From contig NZ_AP024238.1 in assembly GCF_019973615.1 (NCBI RefSeq), positions 1,488,001-1,552,000 on the forward strand: a stretch of DNA of 64,000 nucleotides, in the 5' to 3' direction. Shown here in pieces: positions 43,075-51,521 of this stretch. Below the pieces are notes generated by a model. The model was not told the DNA's origin and made no database searches. It saw nothing but the letters and a program-made list of their open reading frames with translations. Within the stretch, counting starts at the first letter, position 1. Each line of letters opens with the position of its first letter. The DNA is from Rhodoferax lithotrophicus (GTDB lineage Bacteria; Pseudomonadota; Gammaproteobacteria; Burkholderiales; Burkholderiaceae_C). The position numbers and the translations under genes are program-made.

Positions 43075-44646
43075 TTAATGCGCACCGGATGCGGCACCAC
43101 CCGCAGCACGATGTGCCCGAACACTGCGCGTGAGGTACACCAGCGGAATCATGGCCAGAAAGATCACCGCCGAGGCAAAAAAGATGTCATTGGCCGCCAG
43201 CATGTAGGCTTGCTGGTTGGCCAGACGATCCACCATGGCCAGGGATTGCTGTGGGGACAGACCCGCTGCCGCCAGCCCCGACAAGGTGCTGTTGGCGGCT
43301 TGGCTGCCCTGGTTGACATATTCACTGAGCTGTGCGTGGTGCATGGCGGCACGGTCTTGCCACAGCGTGGTGGCAATCGAGGTGCCAAACGAGCCTGCCG
43401 TGATGCGCACAAAGTTCGACAAGCCCGATGCCGCCGGAATCCGGTCAGGCGACAGGCCCGAGAGTGTGATGGTCATCAGCGGGATAAAGAAAAACGCCAT
43501 CGCCACCCCCTGGATCAGCGTCGGGATCATGATGGTGCCAAAGTCGGCCTGGGTGTTGAAGTTGGAGCGCATCCACAGCACCAGCCCGAACACCATGAAG
43601 GCAAAAGCGGCAAAATGCCGTGGGTCAAATTTGGCGATGTTTTTGCCCACCACGGGCGACAGAATCAGCGCCATCATCCCCACCGGGGCCAGCACCATAC
43701 CGGCTTGTGTGGAGGTGTAACCCATGTACTGCTGCAACCACAATGGCAGCAGCACCACATTGCCAAAAAACAGGCCGTAACCCACTGACAGCGATAGCAC
43801 ACCGGCCCAGAAGTTGCGCCGCGTGAACAGCGTCAGATCCACCACCGGGTGTTCTTCGGTCAGCTCCCAGATCAGAAACGCTGCCAGGCCCACCGCGGCC
43901 ACCACCGCCAGAGCAATCACCTCGGGGGAGTGAAACCAGTCCAGCTCCGGCCCCTTGTCGAGCATGATTTGCAGTGAGCCCACCCACAGCACCAGCAGCG
44001 CCAGACCAACCGAGTCAATTGGCAGCTTCTTGATCTGGCTTTCACGCTTGTGGAAGATGCTCCAGGTGATGAACGCAGCCCCCAAGCCCACCGGAATGTT
44101 GATGAAAAAGATCCACGGCCAGGAAATGTTGTCGGTGATCCAGCCCCCCAGCAGTGGCCCCAGCACCGGCGCAATCAAGGTGGTCATCGACCACAGCGCC
44201 ATCGCCACCCCGGCCAAGGCCGGCGGGTAGCTGGAAAGCAGCAGCGCTTGCGACAGTGGAATCATCGGCCCGGCCACCAGCCCTTGCAGTACCCGGAAGA
44301 TGATCAGCGTGGTCATGTTGGGGGCCAGTCCACACAGCCAGGAGGTGATGACAAACAGCGTCACACTCATTACAAACAGCCGAACTTGGCCAAAACGTTG
44401 TGATAACCAGCCGGTCAACGGCACGGCGATGGCGTTGGCCACACCAAAACTGGTGATGACCCAGGTGCCTTGGTTGGGGCTGACACCCAGATCACCAGCA
44501 ATTGCCGGCAGCGACACGTTGGCAATCGAGGTGTCCAGCACATTCATGAAGGTGGCCGCTGACAGGGCCAGCGTGCCCCATAAGCGAGCCGAGCCAGACA
44601 GCGGTGGCGGGTGGCGGTAACCTGCGGCGGGGGTGGAGTGAGACAT
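43075..44646 (-). CDS. emrB: EmrB/QacA-type drug:H+ antiporter (DHA2 family)
   Basis: 523-aa inner-membrane protein with 14 predicted helices. Seen: the DHA2 motif D1 NVLDTSIANVSLPAIAGDLG, motif A LTGWLSQRFGQVRLF, and the long central LGPLLGGWITDNISWPWIFF. It works with EmrA and a TolC/NodT-type channel as a tripartite pump. Last gene of the MarR-NodT-EmrA-EmrB operon, 26 bases after emrA. Confidence 0.95.
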   Translation of the reverse strand: MSHSTPAAGYRHPPPLSGSARLWGTLALSAATFMNVLDTSIANVSLPAIAGDLGVSPNQGTWVITSFGVANAIAVPLTGWLSQRFGQVRLFVMSVTLFVITSWLCGLAPNMTTLIIFRVLQGLVAGPMIPLSQALLLSSYPPALAGVAMALWSMTTLIAPVLGPLLGGWITDNISWPWIFFINIPVGLGAAFITWSIFHKRESQIKKLPIDSVGLALLVLWVGSLQIMLDKGPELDWFHSPEVIALAVVAAVGLAAFLIWELTEEHPVVDLTLFTRRNFWAGVLSLSVGYGLFFGNVVLLPLWLQQYMGYTSTQAGMVLAPVGMMALILSPVVGKNIAKFDPRHFAAFAFMVFGLVLWMRSNFNTQADFGTIMIPTLIQGVAMAFFFIPLMTITLSGLSPDRIPAASGLSNFVRITAGSFGTSIATTLWQDRAAMHHAQLSEYVNQGSQAANSTLSGLAAAGLSPQQSLAMVDRLANQQAYMLAANDIFFASAVIFLAMIPLVYLTRSVRAHRAAGGAASGAH

Positions 44647-44672
44647 GGGCGGCGTGTGGTGGTTGCGAGTGC

Positions 44673-45929
44673 TCAGAGCTTGGTGTGTGCTTTGCCGTCG
44701 GCTTGCCCCAGATTGGCCGCAATCACGCGCTGCACGATGGCATTCGCCGCATCGTCAGAAGGGCTTGCCGGGGTGGCAGGGGGCGGCAGGCGTGGCGCAT
44801 CGGCCAGGGCCGGGCCATCGGTTTTGCTCACATCCACCTCGGCCGTCATCGACAAACCGACGCGCAGCGGGTGTTCGCTGAGTTGCCGGGCATCCAGCGC
44901 CACGCGCACCGGCACACGTTGCACCACCTTGATCCAGTTGCCGGTGGCGTTTTGCGCCGGCAGCAGGGCGAAGGCGGCCCCTGTGCCCGCGCCCAGTCCG
45001 CTCACCGTGCCGGTGTAGCGCACTTTTTTGCCATATTGGTCGGCGACCAGCGTCACCGGCTGGCCAATGCGGATGTCGCGCAACTGCACTTCCTTGAAGT
45101 TGGCTTCGACCCAAAGCTGGTTCAGCGCAATCACCGACATCAGCGGTGCACCCGCCGCCACGCGCTGGCCGAGCTGCACCGTGCGTTTGGCCACGTAGCC
45201 ATCCACCGGGGCCAGCAAGCTGGTGCGCTGGGTGGCCAGATAGGCCTCGCGCAGGCGGGCTGCGGCCAGTTGCACGCTGGGCTGCAACTCCACGCGCAGG
45301 CCCTCGGTCAGTGTCTGGTTGCTGGCCAGTTGGTCACGTACCGCAACCACACCGGCCTGAGCCGCATGCAGCAGGCTCTGGGCGCTATCAACTTGTTGTT
45401 GGGCATGGTTCAGCTCTTCCTGTGACACGGCAGCGCTGGCGCTGAGGGACTGGCGCCGGGTCAGGTCATCAGTGGCACGGGCCAGCTCGATGCGGGCTTT
45501 GGCCACATCGGCCTCGCGCAGGGCGATTTGGGCGCTCAGGGTGGTGTTGTTGGCGTAGAGCGTGCGCGCCTGGCGCACCGCCTGGGCCAGTGCGGCTTCG
45601 GCCTGGTCGAGCGCCACCCGGGCATCGGCTGGGTCGAGCTGTACCAGCGGCTCGCCCGCTTTGACAAAGTCGGTGTCGCTGGCCAGGATGCGGGTCACCG
45701 TGCCACCTATTTGCGGGGTGATCTGGATCACGTCGCCTTGCACGTAGGCGTTGTCGGTGTCCTCGAAATGGCTGGCCACCAGGTATTCATAGGTGGCCCA
45801 GCCCAGACCTGCCAGCACCACCACGGTGGCCAGTACGGTCAGCGCTTTTTTTCGCATCCGAGGGTTGGATGTTGGCGCAGCGGCGGGTTTGGCCGTGCCT
45901 TCAGAGGAAGAGTTTGGGGATGTGCTCAT
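44673..45929 (-). CDS. emrA: EmrA-type membrane fusion protein (HlyD family)
   Basis: 418-aa periplasmic adaptor. One N-terminal membrane anchor (ALTVLATVVVLAGLGWATYE), then the EmrA signature DTDNAYVQGDVIQITPQIGG, a coiled-coil hairpin rich in Ala/Gln, and beta-barrel parts (LLAPVDGYVAKRTVQLGQRV). It links EmrB to the outer-membrane channel. A dispersed repeat lies in the 99-base gap before it. Confidence 0.95.
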   Translation of the reverse strand: MSTSPNSSSEGTAKPAAAPTSNPRMRKKALTVLATVVVLAGLGWATYEYLVASHFEDTDNAYVQGDVIQITPQIGGTVTRILASDTDFVKAGEPLVQLDPADARVALDQAEAALAQAVRQARTLYANNTTLSAQIALREADVAKARIELARATDDLTRRQSLSASAAVSQEELNHAQQQVDSAQSLLHAAQAGVVAVRDQLASNQTLTEGLRVELQPSVQLAAARLREAYLATQRTSLLAPVDGYVAKRTVQLGQRVAAGAPLMSVIALNQLWVEANFKEVQLRDIRIGQPVTLVADQYGKKVRYTGTVSGLGAGTGAAFALLPAQNATGNWIKVVQRVPVRVALDARQLSEHPLRVGLSMTAEVDVSKTDGPALADAPRLPPPATPASPSDDAANAIVQRVIAANLGQADGKAHTKL

Positions 45930-45956
45930 GGTGTCAAATCTGTGGGTTGGCTCAAA

Positions 45957-46020
45957 AGTTATAGGGAAATAATGCCTCTAGTGCTTATGAATAAAGCGCT
46001 GGTAGCTATGTATTTTGTAG
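45957..46020 (-). repeat. dispersed repeat copy between the NodT-type gene and emrA
   Basis: On the minus strand reads 'acatagctaccagcgcttta' then 'ttcataagcactagaggca'. It occupies most of the gap inside the efflux operon and can form a hairpin in the mRNA. Confidence 0.7.
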
Positions 46021-46028
46021 TTCGTTCA

Positions 46029-47477
46029 TCACGGGGGAAAAGCTTCGGTCAGGGTGAAACCACCGCCCAGGGCACGCGCCAGCGCCACCTGGTTTTGCCA
46101 GGCGCGGGTGTTCAGTTCAGCACCCAGGCGGCGCTGTTCCAGCACCGCTGTCTGGGCGCTGAGCACTTGCAGCGCGTTGAACAAGCCCGCAAGCTGGCGT
46201 TGTTGTGCCACTGCCAAAGCATCCTCGGCGGCCTGGGCGGTTTGGGCCTGCTGCGCTTGCTGCGCGGCAATGGCTTGGCCGCTGCTGAGCTGATCCAGCG
46301 CGTCGTGTACGGCGTTGACGACGGCTGTGTTGTAGCTTTCCACGGCGGCATCGCGCTCGGCGGTTTGGCGGCCCAGGTTGGCGCGCAAGCGGCCACTGTC
46401 AAACAGGGGCAGGCTCAGGGCTGGGCCGCCACCCCATTGCTGACTACCGGCGCTCAGCAGTTGATCCAGCCCAATGCTGGAGAAACCGGCAAACGCCGTC
46501 AGGTTCAGGTCGGGGTAGAACTGCGCGCGGGCATGGCTGATGCCACTGTCAGCGGCCTGCACACGCCAGCGGGCAGCCGCCACATCGGCCCGCTGGGCCA
46601 GCAGATTGGTGCTGAGGGTGGAGGGTAATGCTATTTTTTTAATAGCTGTTTGCGCATTGTATATAAGCGCTAGAGGCTTATTTTGCTCATTAACCAGTGC
46701 GGCCAGTGCGTTGTGTGTCAGGGCCAGTTGCTCGTCGATGCGGGCCAGTTGCAGGCGCGCCTCGGGCAAACTGCCTTGGGTCTGGCGCAGTGTCAGCGGG
46801 GTGTCCAGGCCTGCGTCATGGCGGGCTTGCACCAGGGCCAGGGTTTGCTCACGCTGTGTCAGTACCTGATGGGCCACCGCACGTTGCTCATTCAACCCAA
46901 CCCAGGCCAGGTAGGTTTGGGCCACCTGGGCACTCAGCCACACGCGGGCGGCTTGGGCATCGGCCTGGGCAGCGCGCTCGGTGCCCAGGGCTGCTTGCAA
47001 TGCGGCCTGGTTTTTGCCAAAAAAGTCCAGCTCCCAACTGGCTGCCAGCTGAACCGTGCCACTGTCTTTTTCGCTGCCAGCCAGCGGTGGTGGTACGGCA
47101 CCGTTGGCGGTGTAGCGCTGGTGCGTGAGGTTGGCTTGCGCGCTCAGTTGCGGGCCGCTGAGGGCATCGGTGCTGCGTGTGGCCGCTTGCGCGGCAGTCA
47201 GCCGGGCTTGCGCCAGTTTCAGGCTGGGGCTGGCCTGCAGTGCCTGGGCTTCGAGCTGGTTGAGGGTGTCGTCATCAAAGGCGCGCCACCACTGAGTATC
47301 CAGTGTTGCAGAGGTGTTGGTGGCGGGCGCGGCCAGCCCCAGCTGGGGGGCTTGTAGCAGTGTGGACTGTGTGGTGATGCCGGAGAAGTCGGCGCAGCCG
47401 CTCAAGGTGCTCAGGGTGAGCAACGCCAGGGTTGGGGCCAAGCGGCTGGTGCGGGATCGGTTGAAGTCAGTTGTCAT
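46029..47477 (-). CDS. efflux outer-membrane channel, NodT family lipoprotein
   Basis: 482-aa outer-membrane factor with a lipobox (LSTLSGCADF) and two OEP domains rich in Ala/Gln helices; ASWELDFFGKNQAALQAALG and LLSAGSQQWGGGPALSLPLF are family hallmarks. The ATG at 47477 is chosen because it gives the lipoprotein signal; it overlaps the MarR stop by 11 bases. A dispersed repeat sits in frame inside the gene (46628-46684), adding a peptide such as QNKPLALIYNAQTAIKK between the two domains. Confidence 0.93.
   Translation of the reverse strand: MTTDFNRSRTSRLAPTLALLTLSTLSGCADFSGITTQSTLLQAPQLGLAAPATNTSATLDTQWWRAFDDDTLNQLEAQALQASPSLKLAQARLTAAQAATRSTDALSGPQLSAQANLTHQRYTANGAVPPPLAGSEKDSGTVQLAASWELDFFGKNQAALQAALGTERAAQADAQAARVWLSAQVAQTYLAWVGLNEQRAVAHQVLTQREQTLALVQARHDAGLDTPLTLRQTQGSLPEARLQLARIDEQLALTHNALAALVNEQNKPLALIYNAQTAIKKIALPSTLSTNLLAQRADVAAARWRVQAADSGISHARAQFYPDLNLTAFAGFSSIGLDQLLSAGSQQWGGGPALSLPLFDSGRLRANLGRQTAERDAAVESYNTAVVNAVHDALDQLSSGQAIAAQQAQQAQTAQAAEDALAVAQQRQLAGLFNALQVLSAQTAVLEQRRLGAELNTRAWQNQVALARALGGGFTLTEAFPP
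46628..46684 (+). repeat. dispersed repeat inserted in frame in the NodT-type gene
   Basis: Plus strand reads 'gctatttttttaatagctgt' then 'ttgcgcattgtatataagcg' and 'ctagaggcttat'. It is translated in the antisense direction within the channel gene, apparently without breaking it. Confidence 0.8.
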
Positions 47478-47982
47478 GGAGATCCTTCGGCTCACGCAGG
47501 AGTTGGGCGGTGTGGAGTATGCGGCCCAGCAGGCTTTGCAGGGTGCGCCATTCCTCGACAGAAAACCCGGCTAAATAGGTGTTTTGCACCCGGCTGAGTA
47601 CCGCCGGAATTTGCTCGGCAGCGGCTGTGCCCGCCGGGGTGAGTTCAATGTGGACCACGCGCCGGTCATCCACCGAGCGAACCCGCTGGCACAGTTGTTT
47701 GGTTTCCAGACGATCCAGCAGGCGTGTCATGGAGCCCGCATCCAGTTCGGATTCGCGAGCCAGTTCGGCGACGGTGCTGCCGCAGCCCAGGTGCAGTTTC
47801 AGCAAGGGCACCCATTGGGCGTTGGTCAGGCCCAGGGGCTCCATCTCGCGCTCGACTTCGCGCGCGATGTGGTTCACGATGCGTCGCATCATGTAGCCCA
47901 CGCTCTGCGCGGGTTGGTAATTCTGGGCCGTGTAGAAGCACGGGCTGTCGCTGGGGAGGGGGGATGAGTTGTTGGGTTTCAC
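47467..47982 (-). CDS. MarR family transcriptional regulator
   Basis: 171-aa winged-helix repressor leading the efflux operon (EmrR-like position). Seen: ELARESELDAGSMTRLLDRL as recognition helix region and RSVDDRRVVHIELTPAG as the wing (D-R-R). MarR proteins of this type release DNA when they bind phenolic or hydrophobic drugs. An inverted repeat lies just upstream. Confidence 0.93.
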   Translation of the reverse strand: MKPNNSSPLPSDSPCFYTAQNYQPAQSVGYMMRRIVNHIAREVEREMEPLGLTNAQWVPLLKLHLGCGSTVAELARESELDAGSMTRLLDRLETKQLCQRVRSVDDRRVVHIELTPAGTAAAEQIPAVLSRVQNTYLAGFSVEEWRTLQSLLGRILHTAQLLREPKDLHDN

Positions 47983-48009
47983 GTCATGAATGTACTTGCT
48001 TGATCAATA

Positions 48010-48038
48010 ATTGTCATGGCAATGATTGGTATGACAAT
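48010..48038. promoter_or_regulatory. candidate MarR operator
   Basis: ATTGTCAT and ATGACAAT are perfect inverted arms with a 13-base spacer, about 28 bases upstream of the MarR ATG. The spacing centre to centre (21 bases, two turns) suits a dimer binding one face of the helix, implying autoregulation. Confidence 0.55.
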
Positions 48039-48137
48039 GTTATGAGTAGGGTTAAACAGGCGGTGTGGTGGCGCTGGCTGATCCGGTTCTGGGTGTTGTG
48101 TGCCCAGGCCTGCCGAGTGAGAGAATGTTCACCGCCA

Positions 48138-48383
48138 ATGAACAATCTCAACAATTTTGAATCCCTCGGGCTGGTTTTACCCAGTCCCGCTTACCTCTTG
48201 GGGGCCATTTTGTTTGGTCTCGTGGGTTACGTGGCCTTCAGGTACGGCAGGCGTAGCGAAAACCCGCCTCTGACCTGGGCAGGAGTTGCCCTGATGGCCT
48301 ACCCCTATGCCGTTTCACAAACCTGGTTGCTTTGGGTGATCGGGGCCGCGTTGTGTGGCTGGGTGTACCTGAAATGGCGCTGA
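48138..48383 (+). CDS. 81-aa small membrane protein
   Basis: Two hydrophobic helices (LLGAILFGLVGYVAFRYG and MAYPYAVSQTWLLWVIGAAL) joined by a polar GRRSENPP turn, ending LYLKWR-like. The ATG at 48138 is chosen because the longer frame from 47724 overlaps marR in antisense. Similar two-helix proteins of unknown function are common in betaproteobacteria. Convergent with the amino-acid ABC operon. Confidence 0.65.
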   Translation: MNNLNNFESLGLVLPSPAYLLGAILFGLVGYVAFRYGRRSENPPLTWAGVALMAYPYAVSQTWLLWVIGAALCGWVYLKWR

Positions 48384-48400
48384 GGGCCAGCGGGTTGAAC

Positions 48401-49159
48401 TCAGTCACGCAAAGCTGATAGAAACTGCTTAAGTTCGGGTGTTTGGGGGTGATTAAACATCTCGTCCGGCGTGCCCGCCTCATGAATCAGGCCCTGGTGC
48501 ATGAACACCACCCGGTCACTCACCTTGCGGGCAAAGGCCATCTCATGCGTGACCAGAATCAGCGTCATGCCCTCATTGGCCAGCATCTCCACCACCTGCA
48601 GCACCTCGCCGACCAGCTCCGGGTCGAGCGCCGAGGTGATCTCGTCGCACAGCAGCACTGTGGGGTCCATCGCCAGCGCACGGGCAATCGCCACGCGCTG
48701 CTGCTGCCCGCCAGAGAGCTGGTCGGGCATACGGTCAAACAAATGCCCCAGCCCAACCCGATCCAGCAAGGCCTGGGCGCGGGCCTTGGCCTCGTTCTTG
48801 GGGGCTTCCTTGACCAGGGTCGGGGCCAGCATCACATTGCGCCCGGCGCTCAGGTGCGGGAACAGGTTGAAGCTCTGGAAGATCATGCCCACTTGCTGGC
48901 GCAGCTCGCGCATGGCGTTGGCATCTTTGTGTCGCAAGGCTTGGCCGTCCACCGTGAGCGTGCCACGCTCAAAGGTCTCCAGACCGTTGATGCAGCGTAA
49001 CAGCGTGCTCTTGCCCGAGCCACTTTTGCCGATGATGCAGACCACTTCCTTGCGGCCCACCTGCAAGTCAATGCCCTTGAGTACCTCGGTAGCGCCAAAA
49101 CTCTTGTGCAGGCCGCGAATGTCAACCAGTGCAAACGGGGGATTTTGTGTTGTGGTCAT
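48401..49159 (-). CDS. polar amino-acid ABC transporter ATPase
   Basis: 252-aa ATPase, last gene of the importer operon. Seen: Walker A GKSGSGKST, signature LSGGQQQRVAIARAL, Walker B VLLCDEITSALDPE and the H-loop THEMAFARKVSDR, the GlnQ/HisP subfamily pattern. Its start follows the upstream permease by three bases. Confidence 0.94.
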   Translation of the reverse strand: MTTTQNPPFALVDIRGLHKSFGATEVLKGIDLQVGRKEVVCIIGKSGSGKSTLLRCINGLETFERGTLTVDGQALRHKDANAMRELRQQVGMIFQSFNLFPHLSAGRNVMLAPTLVKEAPKNEAKARAQALLDRVGLGHLFDRMPDQLSGGQQQRVAIARALAMDPTVLLCDEITSALDPELVGEVLQVVEMLANEGMTLILVTHEMAFARKVSDRVVFMHQGLIHEAGTPDEMFNHPQTPELKQFLSALRD

Positions 49160-49162
49160 AAA

Positions 49163-49807
49163 TCAAGCCAAACGGCGGTTTTCCAGCCGCTGGCTCCACC
49201 ATGACAGCGGGTAGCACAGGGCAAAGTACAAAAGACCTACAAAGGTGTAGGCCAGAAAGGGTTGGTAGGTGGCGTTGGAGATCATCTGCCCGGCCTTGGT
49301 CAGCTCAACAAAACCAATGACGGAGGCCAGCGCCGTGCCCTTGATGATCTGCACCAGAAAGCCCACCGTGGGCGCAATCCCCACGCGCAAGGCTTGCGGC
49401 AAGATCACATAACGCATCTGCTGTGCATAGCTCAGCGCCAGGCTGGTCGAGGCTTCCCACTGGCCTTTGGGAATGGCGTTGACACAGCCACGCCAGATTT
49501 CGGTCAGATAGGCGCTGGCATACAGCGTGAGGCAGATGGCCGCTGCCACCAGCGGTGAGGTGTCCATGCCCAGCAGCGCCAGTCCAAAGTACACCAAAAA
49601 AAGTTGCATCAGCAGTGGTGTGCCCTGAAAGATTTGCACATACCAGGCCACCGCCGTGTCCACGCCGCGTAGCTTGGTGAAACGCAGCAACAACAAACCC
49701 ATGCCGACCAGGCCGCCGCCGATAAAGGCGATCAAGGAGAGGGCTACCGTCCAGCGCACGGCACCCAGCAGAAAGGTGAAGATGTCCCAGAGAGAAAACT
49801 GAACCAT
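49163..49807 (-). CDS. amino-acid ABC transporter permease 2
   Basis: 214-aa HisM/GlnP-type permease with about five helices. The family motifs YVQIFQGTPLLMQLFLVYFG and LSYAQQMRYVILPQALRVGI (EAA-like loop) are seen. Pairs with the preceding permease to form a heterodimer. Confidence 0.93.
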   Translation of the reverse strand: MVQFSLWDIFTFLLGAVRWTVALSLIAFIGGGLVGMGLLLLRFTKLRGVDTAVAWYVQIFQGTPLLMQLFLVYFGLALLGMDTSPLVAAAICLTLYASAYLTEIWRGCVNAIPKGQWEASTSLALSYAQQMRYVILPQALRVGIAPTVGFLVQIIKGTALASVIGFVELTKAGQMISNATYQPFLAYTFVGLLYFALCYPLSWWSQRLENRRLA

Positions 49808-49818
49808 GATGGCCTTTG

Positions 49819-50481
49819 TTATCGGCTGGAAAAGATGAAGCGTGGCCCCACCCAGTACAGCAATTGCCGCAGCGCAATGGCCAGCAGCAGGTAGATGCCG
49901 GTCACGATGATGTAAGACTCAAAACTGCGGAAAGTGCGGCTGGAGATCAAATTGGCCGCCTGCGACAGCTCTTCGGCTGAAATCTGCCCACACACTGCCG
50001 AGCCCAGCATGACGATGATGATCTGGCTGACCAGCGCCGGCCAGATGCGTGCCAGTGCTGGCGGCAGCACCACGCGAGAGAAGGTTTGCCACGGTGTCAG
50101 CGCCAGGCTCATGGCTGCCTCCAATTGCCCCTTGGGTGTGGCCTGCAGCCCGGCCCGCACAATCTCGCAGGCATAGGCTCCCAGGTTCAACACCATGGCC
50201 AGCACACTGGCCATTTCCACCGACAGGCGCAGCCCCAGCGAGGGCAGGCCAAAGAAGATAAAAAACAACTGAATGATGAACGGCGTGTTGCGCACCAGCT
50301 CCACATAGCCGCCCACCACCCGCTTGAGCATTGGCCCGCCATGCAGCCGGGCCCAGGCGCAGGCCGTGCCCAGCAACGAGCCAAACACGGCAGAAAAGGC
50401 CGTCAGCAGCACAGTCAAGCCCAGCCCACGCAAGAGCATGGGCCACTGTTCCAGCACGGTGACAAAGTTGAATTCAATCAT
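49819..50481 (-). CDS. amino-acid ABC transporter permease 1
   Basis: 220-aa HisQ/GlnP-type permease. Seen: GYVELVRNTPFIIQLFFIFF and LALTPWQTFSRVVLPPALAR, the standard HisMQ signatures. It follows the binding-protein gene by 34 bases and precedes permease 2 by 11. Confidence 0.93.
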   Translation of the reverse strand: MIEFNFVTVLEQWPMLLRGLGLTVLLTAFSAVFGSLLGTACAWARLHGGPMLKRVVGGYVELVRNTPFIIQLFFIFFGLPSLGLRLSVEMASVLAMVLNLGAYACEIVRAGLQATPKGQLEAAMSLALTPWQTFSRVVLPPALARIWPALVSQIIIVMLGSAVCGQISAEELSQAANLISSRTFRSFESYIIVTGIYLLLAIALRQLLYWVGPRFIFSSR

Positions 50482-50515
50482 GGTGGTTCAGGCGTAGTGC
50501 GTAACCTGTCGTGAC

Positions 50516-51313
50516 TTATTCAGGCAGCACGCCGGTACCACGGCCCAGCCATTTTTGCGAGTATTTTTCCAAGGTGCCATCGGCCTTGGCCGCCAGCAGG
50601 ATTTCGTTGACCTTCTTCATCAGCTCGGTTTCACCCTTGCGCACGCCGATGAAGTTGGGCGAGTCTTTCAGCAGCAGCTTGTATTCGGCCTGGGCTTGCG
50701 GGTTTTTCTGCACGGCGGCAGCGGCCACTGCTGCACCGGTGGCCACCAGTTGGGTTTGCTGCGAGATGAAGGCGGCAATGGTGGTGGCATCGTCTTCAAA
50801 GCGCTGGATTTTCAGCGTAGGCGGGGCCACTTTTTGCAGCACGTCGTCCTGAATCGTGCCGCGTGTCACGGCAATGGTTTTGCCCGCCAGGTCGTCAAAG
50901 CTCTTGATGGCGAGCGCCTTGGGGCCAAACACCGCCTGGAAGAAGGGCGCGTAGGCTACGGTGAAGTCAATCACTTTCTCGCGCTCGGGGTTCTTGCCCA
51001 GGGCCGAGACGATCAGGTCGATTTTTTTGGTTTGCAGGTAGGGAATGCGGTTGGGGGTGCTCACTGGCACAAAGTCGGCCTTCACGCCCAGCTTGTCGGC
51101 AATCAGTTGCGCGGTGGCCACATCCACCCCGGTGAGTTTGAAGTCCGGGCCCATGTAGCCGTAGGGCGGAAAGTCAGAGGCCACGCCCAGCGCGATCGAC
51201 TTCTTGGCCAGGATTGATGTCAGCGAATCATCCGCTGCATGGGCCGGTGTGGCTACGGACAACACAGCACTGGTCAACACACCAGCCAAGGTAGAAAGCA
51301 ATTTGAATTTCAT
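50516..51313 (-). CDS. amino-acid ABC transporter substrate-binding protein
   Basis: 265-aa periplasmic receptor of SBP family 3. A signal peptide (LSTLAGVLTSAVLSVATPAHA) leads to LGVASDFPPYGYMGPDFKLT and DFTVAYAPFFQAVFGPKAL. The ATG at 51313 (MKFKLLS) is chosen because of AAGGTTCC upstream and the signal peptide. It heads the importer operon, divergent from the RpiR gene; with the downstream catabolic genes, the ligand may be a diamino acid or carbamoyl-amino acid (inference). Confidence 0.92.
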   Translation of the reverse strand: MKFKLLSTLAGVLTSAVLSVATPAHAADDSLTSILAKKSIALGVASDFPPYGYMGPDFKLTGVDVATAQLIADKLGVKADFVPVSTPNRIPYLQTKKIDLIVSALGKNPEREKVIDFTVAYAPFFQAVFGPKALAIKSFDDLAGKTIAVTRGTIQDDVLQKVAPPTLKIQRFEDDATTIAAFISQQTQLVATGAAVAAAAVQKNPQAQAEYKLLLKDSPNFIGVRKGETELMKKVNEILLAAKADGTLEKYSQKWLGRGTGVLPE

Positions 51314-51416
51314 GGAAGGTTCCTGTTTGAAGAAGTGGGACACCTCACCCGTTTCGCAAGATGTGTGCCACCTGTTGTATCTGGTACGGCACTTGCAAAC
51401 AGATCGTGAACAATGT

Positions 51417-51460
51417 GAAATAACTGTTTCTTTGTATAAAAATTATGAAAAAAATGTTTC
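51417..51460. promoter_or_regulatory. two tandem candidate RpiR operators
   Basis: TGAAATAACTGTTTCT and TGAAAAAAATGTTTCT, each a GAAA-N6-TTTC dyad, start exactly 30 bases apart (51417 and 51447, counting GAAA) in the spacer between the importer operon and the rpiR-type gene. Three helical turns of spacing suits two dimers on one face. Confidence 0.5.
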
Positions 51461-51521
51461 TCTCTGGTGCAAGCGCCCTGTTTTGGGGAAGCCAGCACCA
51501 AAACAAACCGATCACCTTGAC

